Shown here: piece by piece, positions 6,335-9,534 of the stretch
Position numbering within the stretch: position 1 is the first letter of the stretch
Layout: every line of letters starts with the position of its first letter
Assembly (NCBI GenBank): GCA_947458415.1
Contig: CANGZG010000087.1
Span: 1-9,534 of the forward strand
Origin: Comamonadaceae bacterium
GTDB lineage: Bacteria > Pseudomonadota > Gammaproteobacteria > Burkholderiales > Burkholderiaceae_C
Reading direction: 5' to 3'
DNA: 9,534 nucleotides
The notes under the pieces: model-generated
What the model was told of the DNA's origin: nothing
Databases searched by the model: none
Seen by the model: the letters and a program-made list of their open reading frames with translations, nothing else
Translations under genes and position numbers: made by a program

Positions 6335-7966
6335 TCAGCCAGCAGAACCCAAGGACAAGCCGGCGTGCTCGCGCAAAGGATGAAAGTGGATCTGCGGGAA
6401 ACGCTCTTGCGCCAAGCGCACGTCATAAGGTGAGGTACACAAATAGGCCAAGGTGTTGGCCGCGTCGAGTGCCATGCGCTGCGGGTAGGCGTTGCAGAAT
6501 TCACGCAATTGCGCCGGGGTGTCCGCGGTGATCCAGCGCGCCCCGGTGTATTGACAAGACTCCAGGCGAACATCGCAGTCGTATTCGGCTTTGAGCCGGT
6601 GTTGCACCACTTCAAATTGCAATTGGCCAATTGCACCCAACAACATCGGGCCGCCAACTTCGGGTTTAAACACTTGGATCGCGCCTTCTTCCCCGAGTTG
6701 TTCTAAACCGGTTTGCAATTGTTTGGTTCGCAGCGGGTTTTTCAGCAGCACCGTCATGAACAACTCTGGCGCAAAAAAAGGCAGGCCAGTGAATTGCAGG
6801 TTGCTGCCATCGGTGATGGTGTCGCCCAGTTGCACGCCACCGTGGGTGGTGAAACCAATGATGTCGCCTGCAAACGCTTCTTCAACCGCTTCGCGCCGTT
6901 GGCTGAGAAACGTCACCACCGACGTCGGGCGCAATTCCTTGGCGCTGCGCTGCACTTTGAGTTTCATGCCGGGCGTGTATTTGCCCGAGGCCACTCGAAC
7001 AAACGCAATTCGGTCGCGGTGGTTGGCATCCATGTTGGCTTGCACTTTGAACACCACGCCAGAAAAACCGCTGTCTTCGGGTTGCACGGTTTTTTCCACC
7101 ATTTGCTTGTTGACCAGCAACGTGCTTTGGCGAGATTGGGGAAAGGGTGCCAAGTCCACCAACGCATCAAGCACTTCCATCACGCCAAAATTGTTGACCC
7201 CGGAACCAAAAAAAACCGGCGTTTGTTGGCCACTCAAAAAAGCTGCTCGGTCAAATGACGGCGAGGCGCCGGTGGCCAACGCCATGCTGTCCATCGCAGC
7301 GGCCCATTCCAACCCAAAGCGCTTGGACAAATCGGCTTGTTCGGTGAGTGAGATCGTTTCAAAGTCTTGCGGCAAGCGTTCGCTGCCAGACTCAAACACG
7401 GTCATGGCTTGGGTGCGCAAATTGATGATGCCGCCAAAGGATTTGCCTTGACCCACGGGCCAGGTCATGGGGACACAGGGCATGCCGAGTTCGCGCTCCA
7501 CCTCGTCAAGTATGTCCAGTGGGTCGCGCACCTCGCGGTCCATTTTGTTCACAAACGTGATGATCGGCGTGTCGCGTTGACGGCAGACTTCAATCAGGCG
7601 GCGGGTTTGTGCCTCGACACCGTTGGCCGCGTCAATCACCATCAAGGCCGAGTCCACCGCGGTCAGCACACGGTAGGTGTCTTCTGAAAAATCTTTGTGG
7701 CCCGGGGTGTCCAACAAATTGATCACGTGCTGGCGGTACAGCATTTGCATCACCGATGAAGCCACTGAAATGCCACGCTGTTTTTCAATCTCCATCCAGT
7801 CGCTGGTGGCATGGCGCGAGGCTTTGCGCGCCTTGACCGAACCGGCGATTTGGATCGCGCCCGAAAACAGCAGCAGCTTTTCGGTCAACGTGGTTTTGCC
7901 CGCGTCTGGGTGAGAAATGATGGCAAACGTGCGTCGTCTTCGCACTTCTTCTAAGGCAGAGGTCAT
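6335..7966 (-). CDS. prfC: Peptide chain release factor 3 (RF3)
   Basis: RF3 is a translational GTPase that removes RF1/RF2 from the ribosome after peptide release and takes part in post-peptidyl-transfer quality control. The 543-residue protein is close to the E. coli length (529) and matches it throughout. G1 is SHPDAGKTT (18-26), followed by the switch region around SDWMEIEKQRGIS (55-67), G3 DTPGH (86-90) and G4 NKMD (140-143). Domain II begins near GFSGVVFKVQANMD, and the C-terminus ends in a typical FHPLREH segment plus a short extra tail. ATG 7966 gives the expected RF3 N-terminus (RRRTFAIISHPDAGKT), though no clear Shine-Dalgarno precedes it. It is the first gene of a minus-strand operon followed closely by the sialidase-like gene. 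It is divergent from ahcY. No truncation or missing G-box is seen. Confidence 0.97.
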   Translation of the reverse strand: MTSALEEVRRRRTFAIISHPDAGKTTLTEKLLLFSGAIQIAGSVKARKASRHATSDWMEIEKQRGISVASSVMQMLYRQHVINLLDTPGHKDFSEDTYRVLTAVDSALMVIDAANGVEAQTRRLIEVCRQRDTPIITFVNKMDREVRDPLDILDEVERELGMPCVPMTWPVGQGKSFGGIINLRTQAMTVFESGSERLPQDFETISLTEQADLSKRFGLEWAAAMDSMALATGASPSFDRAAFLSGQQTPVFFGSGVNNFGVMEVLDALVDLAPFPQSRQSTLLVNKQMVEKTVQPEDSGFSGVVFKVQANMDANHRDRIAFVRVASGKYTPGMKLKVQRSAKELRPTSVVTFLSQRREAVEEAFAGDIIGFTTHGGVQLGDTITDGSNLQFTGLPFFAPELFMTVLLKNPLRTKQLQTGLEQLGEEGAIQVFKPEVGGPMLLGAIGQLQFEVVQHRLKAEYDCDVRLESCQYTGARWITADTPAQLREFCNAYPQRMALDAANTLAYLCTSPYDVRLAQERFPQIHFHPLREHAGLSLGSAG

Positions 7967-7990
7967 GGTTCAGATCAGGGGTAAGCGGGC

Positions 7991-7996
7991 ATCATA
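7991..7996 (-). promoter_or_regulatory. Possible -10 box for prfC
   Basis: Read on the minus strand, this is TATGAT, a 5-of-6 match to the sigma70 -10 consensus. It would place the start of transcription near 7984, about 18 nt before the prfC ATG. The nearest good -35 candidate, ATGACA (8022-8017), would give a 20-bp spacer, longer than ideal, so the call is tentative. Confidence 0.3.
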
Positions 7997-8103
7997 TCCC
8001 GATGGGCGTTTGTCGCTGTCATTGGGTTGGCGGGGTAACCCGCGCTGTCTGCCGAATCAGGGGTATTTGTCGGTGCCGCATCAAACGCCTCTTTATTTTG
8101 AAA

Positions 8104-8109
8104 TAGAAT
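8104..8109 (+). promoter_or_regulatory. -10 box of the ahcY promoter
   Basis: TAGAAT matches 5 of 6 bases of the sigma70 -10 consensus. It predicts a transcription start near 8116, immediately before the first paired base of the SAH aptamer (8117), which is where a riboswitch leader should begin. The -35 region (about 8080-8086) is only a weak match. Support comes mainly from this positional fit. Confidence 0.5.
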
Positions 8110-8116
8110 GCTTGCA

Positions 8117-8180
8117 CCGAGGAGCGCTGCAGCATCTGTGACAGATGTGAGGCTCGGAAAATCTTCCAACTGCGCTCACC
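8117..8180 (+). promoter_or_regulatory. SAH riboswitch aptamer upstream of ahcY
   Basis: The sequence folds into the known S-adenosylhomocysteine aptamer. P1 pairs CCGAG (8117-8121) with CTCGG (8153-8157). P2 pairs CATCTG (8133-8138) with CAGATG (8142-8147) around a 3-nt loop. The pseudoknot P4 pairs GAGCGC (8122-8127) with GCGCTC (8172-8177). The conserved core wording GGAGCGCTGCA, AGGCTCGG and AAC-GCGCTCA is present. This class binds SAH, discriminates against SAM and switches on genes that recycle SAH. Its position just before ahcY is the classical context. The optional P3 hairpin between P1 and P4 is absent. Three consistent helices plus context make this call strong. Confidence 0.93.
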
Positions 8181-8239
8181 CACTGACAACGTGAGGTGAG
8201 CACCTCGGTAACCCCTGTGTTCTCTTCGTGTGTCAGTGG
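8180..8239 (+). promoter_or_regulatory. Probable expression platform of the SAH riboswitch
   Basis: A perfect 9-bp stem joins CCACTGACA (8180-8188) to TGTCAGTGG (8231-8239). It encloses a second hairpin, GAGGTG (8193-8198) with CACCTC (8201-8206). In addition, GGTGAGC (8195-8201) is fully complementary to GCTCACC (8174-8180), which contains most of the 3' strand of pseudoknot P4. The last pairing cannot coexist with P4, the 9-bp stem or the inner hairpin, as expected for a switch. No terminator with a T-run is present, so control is more likely at translation or RNA stability. Confidence 0.6.
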
Positions 8240-8253
8240 CCCTGAACCTTTTT

Positions 8254-8257
8254 GGAG
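8254..8257 (+). promoter_or_regulatory. Ribosome binding site of ahcY
   Basis: GGAG lies 7 nt before ATG 8265. It selects this ATG over the upstream in-frame ATG at 8196, which falls inside the riboswitch leader and would add 23 residues unlike any AhcY N-terminus. Confidence 0.75.
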
Positions 8258-8264
8258 CCTCCAC

Positions 8265-9534
8265 ATGAACGCATCTCTCAAGCCCACCCAAACCACCGAT
8301 TTCCATGTCGCCGACATGAGCTTGGCCGATTGGGGTCGCAAAGAAATCAAAATCGCCGAAACCGAAATGCCCGGCTTGATGGCGATCCGCCAAGAATTCG
8401 CCAAAGCCCAGCCCTTGAAAGGCGCGCGCATCACGGGTTCATTGCACATGACCATTCAAACCGCGGTGTTGGTCGAAACACTGCAAGCCTTGGGCGCTCA
8501 AGTGCGTTGGGCCTCTTGCAACATTTTTTCCACCCAAGACCATGCCGCCGCTGCCTTGGTCGCCAATGGCACCCCGGTGTTTGCTTACAAAGGCGAAACC
8601 TTGGCCGACTACTGGGACTACACCCACCGCATTTTTGAATTCGGTGCCAAGGGCGCAGAGGGTGAAGGCCCGAACATGATTTTGGATGACGGTGGCGATG
8701 CCACGTTGCTCATGCATTTGGGCAAACGCGCGGAAAAAGACGCCACCTTGCTGAACAACCCTGGCAGTGAAGAAGAAGTGTGTTTGTTCAACGCCATCAA
8801 AGCCAAATTGGCGGTGGACCCCACTTGGTACAGCCGCAAGTCAGCGCAAATCATTGGCGTGACCGAAGAAACCACCACCGGTGTGTTGCGCTTGAACGAA
8901 ATGGCTGCCAAAGGCAGTTTGATGTTCCGCGCCATCAATGTGAACGATTCGGTCACCAAGAGCAAATTCGATAACTTGTACGGTTGCCGCGAGTCTTTGG
9001 TGGACTCGATCAAGCGCGCCACCGATGTCATGATCGCCGGCAAAGTGGCGCTGGTGGCTGGGTACGGCGATGTGGGCAAAGGCTCTGCCCAAGCCTTGCG
9101 CGCCTTGAGCGCACAAGTGTGGGTGACAGAAATTGACCCGATCAACGCGTTGCAAGCCGCGATGGAAGGTTACAAAGTCGTCACCATGGAATACGCTGCC
9201 GACAAAGCCGACATTTTTGTGTCCGCCACTGGCAACAAAAATGTGATCCGTTACGAGCACATGGCCGCCATGAAAGACGAAGCCATCGTTTGCAACATCG
9301 GTCACTTCGACAACGAAATCGATGTGGTGTCGCTGTAGAAATTGCAGGGTGACGAAATCAAGCCGCAAGGCGACCACGTGATTGTCCCGGACTGCAAAAA
9401 AATCACTTTGCTGGCCAAAGGCCGTTTGGTGAACCTGGGCTGCGCCACCGGCCACCCCAGCTTTGTCATGTCATCGAGTTTTGCCAACCAGACGATTGCG
9501 CAAATCGAATTGTTCACCCGCCAAGACCATTACG
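8265..9534 (+). pseudogene. ahcY: S-adenosylhomocysteine hydrolase, interrupted by in-frame TAG and cut by window end
   Basis: AhcY splits S-adenosylhomocysteine into adenosine and homocysteine using bound NAD, relieving product inhibition of methyltransferases. From ATG 8265 the frame gives 357 residues matching the family: His61 in GSLHMT, NIFSTQDHAAAA, MILDDGGDAT, EETTTGV, K232 and D236 in TKSKFDN, the NAD-binding GYGDVGKG (266-273) and NIGHFDNEID with His347. TAG at 9336-9338 then stops translation, but the same frame goes on to the window end with clear AhcY sequence (DEIKPQ, LLAKGRLVNLGCATGHPSF, SSFANQTIAQIELFT). A 357-residue product would lose roughly the last quarter, including the C-terminal segment that completes the neighbour's NAD site. 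AhcY is normally about 470 residues in these bacteria. Identity is certain; whether the stop is biological or a sequence error is open. Expression is expected under the SAH riboswitch. Confidence 0.93.
9336..9338 (+). other. ahcY: In-frame TAG within ahcY
   Basis: The codon after DVVSL is TAG where the family has Glu (SLEK or SVEK), consistent with a single GAG to TAG change. Reading through it restores normal AhcY sequence without a frameshift. Confidence 0.9.

Noticed and set aside
6591..7451. Open frame of 286 codons on the + strand opposite prfC
   Set aside because: It lies wholly antisense to a full-length, well-conserved RF3 and its translation resembles no protein family; it follows from codon bias.
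8030..8043. GCGGG-GTAA-CCCGC hairpin with a GNRA-type tetraloop in the prfC/ahcY gap
   Set aside because: Only 5 bp, upstream of both likely transcription starts, and without a T-run; chance in GC-rich DNA is the simpler explanation.
8196..8264. Upstream in-frame ATG at 8196 as the ahcY start
   Set aside because: It would translate the riboswitch expression platform, has no ribosome binding site, and adds residues not found in the family; ATG 8265 has GGAG 7 nt upstream.
9336..9338. TAG as a recoded or suppressed codon
   Set aside because: No pyrrolysine or amber-suppression machinery is visible, other genes here use normal stops, and nearby unexpected substitutions point to error or mutation.
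8841..9455. Open frame of 204 codons on the minus strand opposite ahcY
   Set aside because: Antisense to conserved AhcY sequence; His- and Gln-rich translation typical of a shadow frame. It does not explain the TAG at 9336.

Overview
The window looks like chromosomal DNA of a betaproteobacterium, order Burkholderiales and probably Comamonadaceae. This rests on protein-level resemblance (RF3, AhcY, the GT9/GtrA/ArnT-like genes), an SAH riboswitch in front of ahcY, and moderately high GC with many TTG and GTG codons. The genus is not determined. No mobile elements, CRISPR arrays, rRNA or tRNA genes were seen.

Layout, left to right. (1) The + strand opens inside the second Walker A motif of a UvrA-family ATPase, which runs to its stop at 969. 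Its wording resembles the very long, duplicated UvrA paralogue of Burkholderiales more than the canonical UvrA. (2) After a 49-bp gap with a hairpin and a possible promoter, three + strand genes overlap head to tail (1019-4501): a GT9 glycosyltransferase, a GtrA-family membrane protein and an ArnT-like GT-C glycosyltransferase. Together they look like a cell-envelope glycan-modification cassette. (3) From the right comes a minus-strand operon (7966 down to 4474): prfC (release factor RF3), a membrane-anchored BNR/sialidase-like protein and a six-helix membrane protein of unknown function. This operon and the glycosyltransferase operon converge, and their last genes overlap by 28 bp. (4) A 298-bp divergent region (7967-8264) holds the prfC upstream sequence, a -10-like box, a well-formed SAH riboswitch and the ahcY ribosome binding site. 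(5) ahcY (S-adenosylhomocysteine hydrolase) reads rightwards off the window, but an in-frame TAG at 9336-9338 breaks it.

How the parts work together: the riboswitch senses SAH, the substrate of AhcY, so accumulation of SAH should raise AhcY synthesis. The RNA contains a 7-bp pairing that competes with the aptamer pseudoknot, which gives a concrete switching model. The GT9, GtrA and ArnT-like proteins probably build or transfer sugars at the inner membrane. The sialidase-like and six-helix proteins may act on envelope glycans too, but that is inference from fold and location.

The two points most worth a second look are the ahcY stop, which sits in a cluster of G/T-type departures from the expected protein (possible base-calling error or early decay), and the alternative RNA fold after the SAH aptamer. 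Apart from the little-studied sialidase-like/membrane-protein pair, I found no clearly new biological system.
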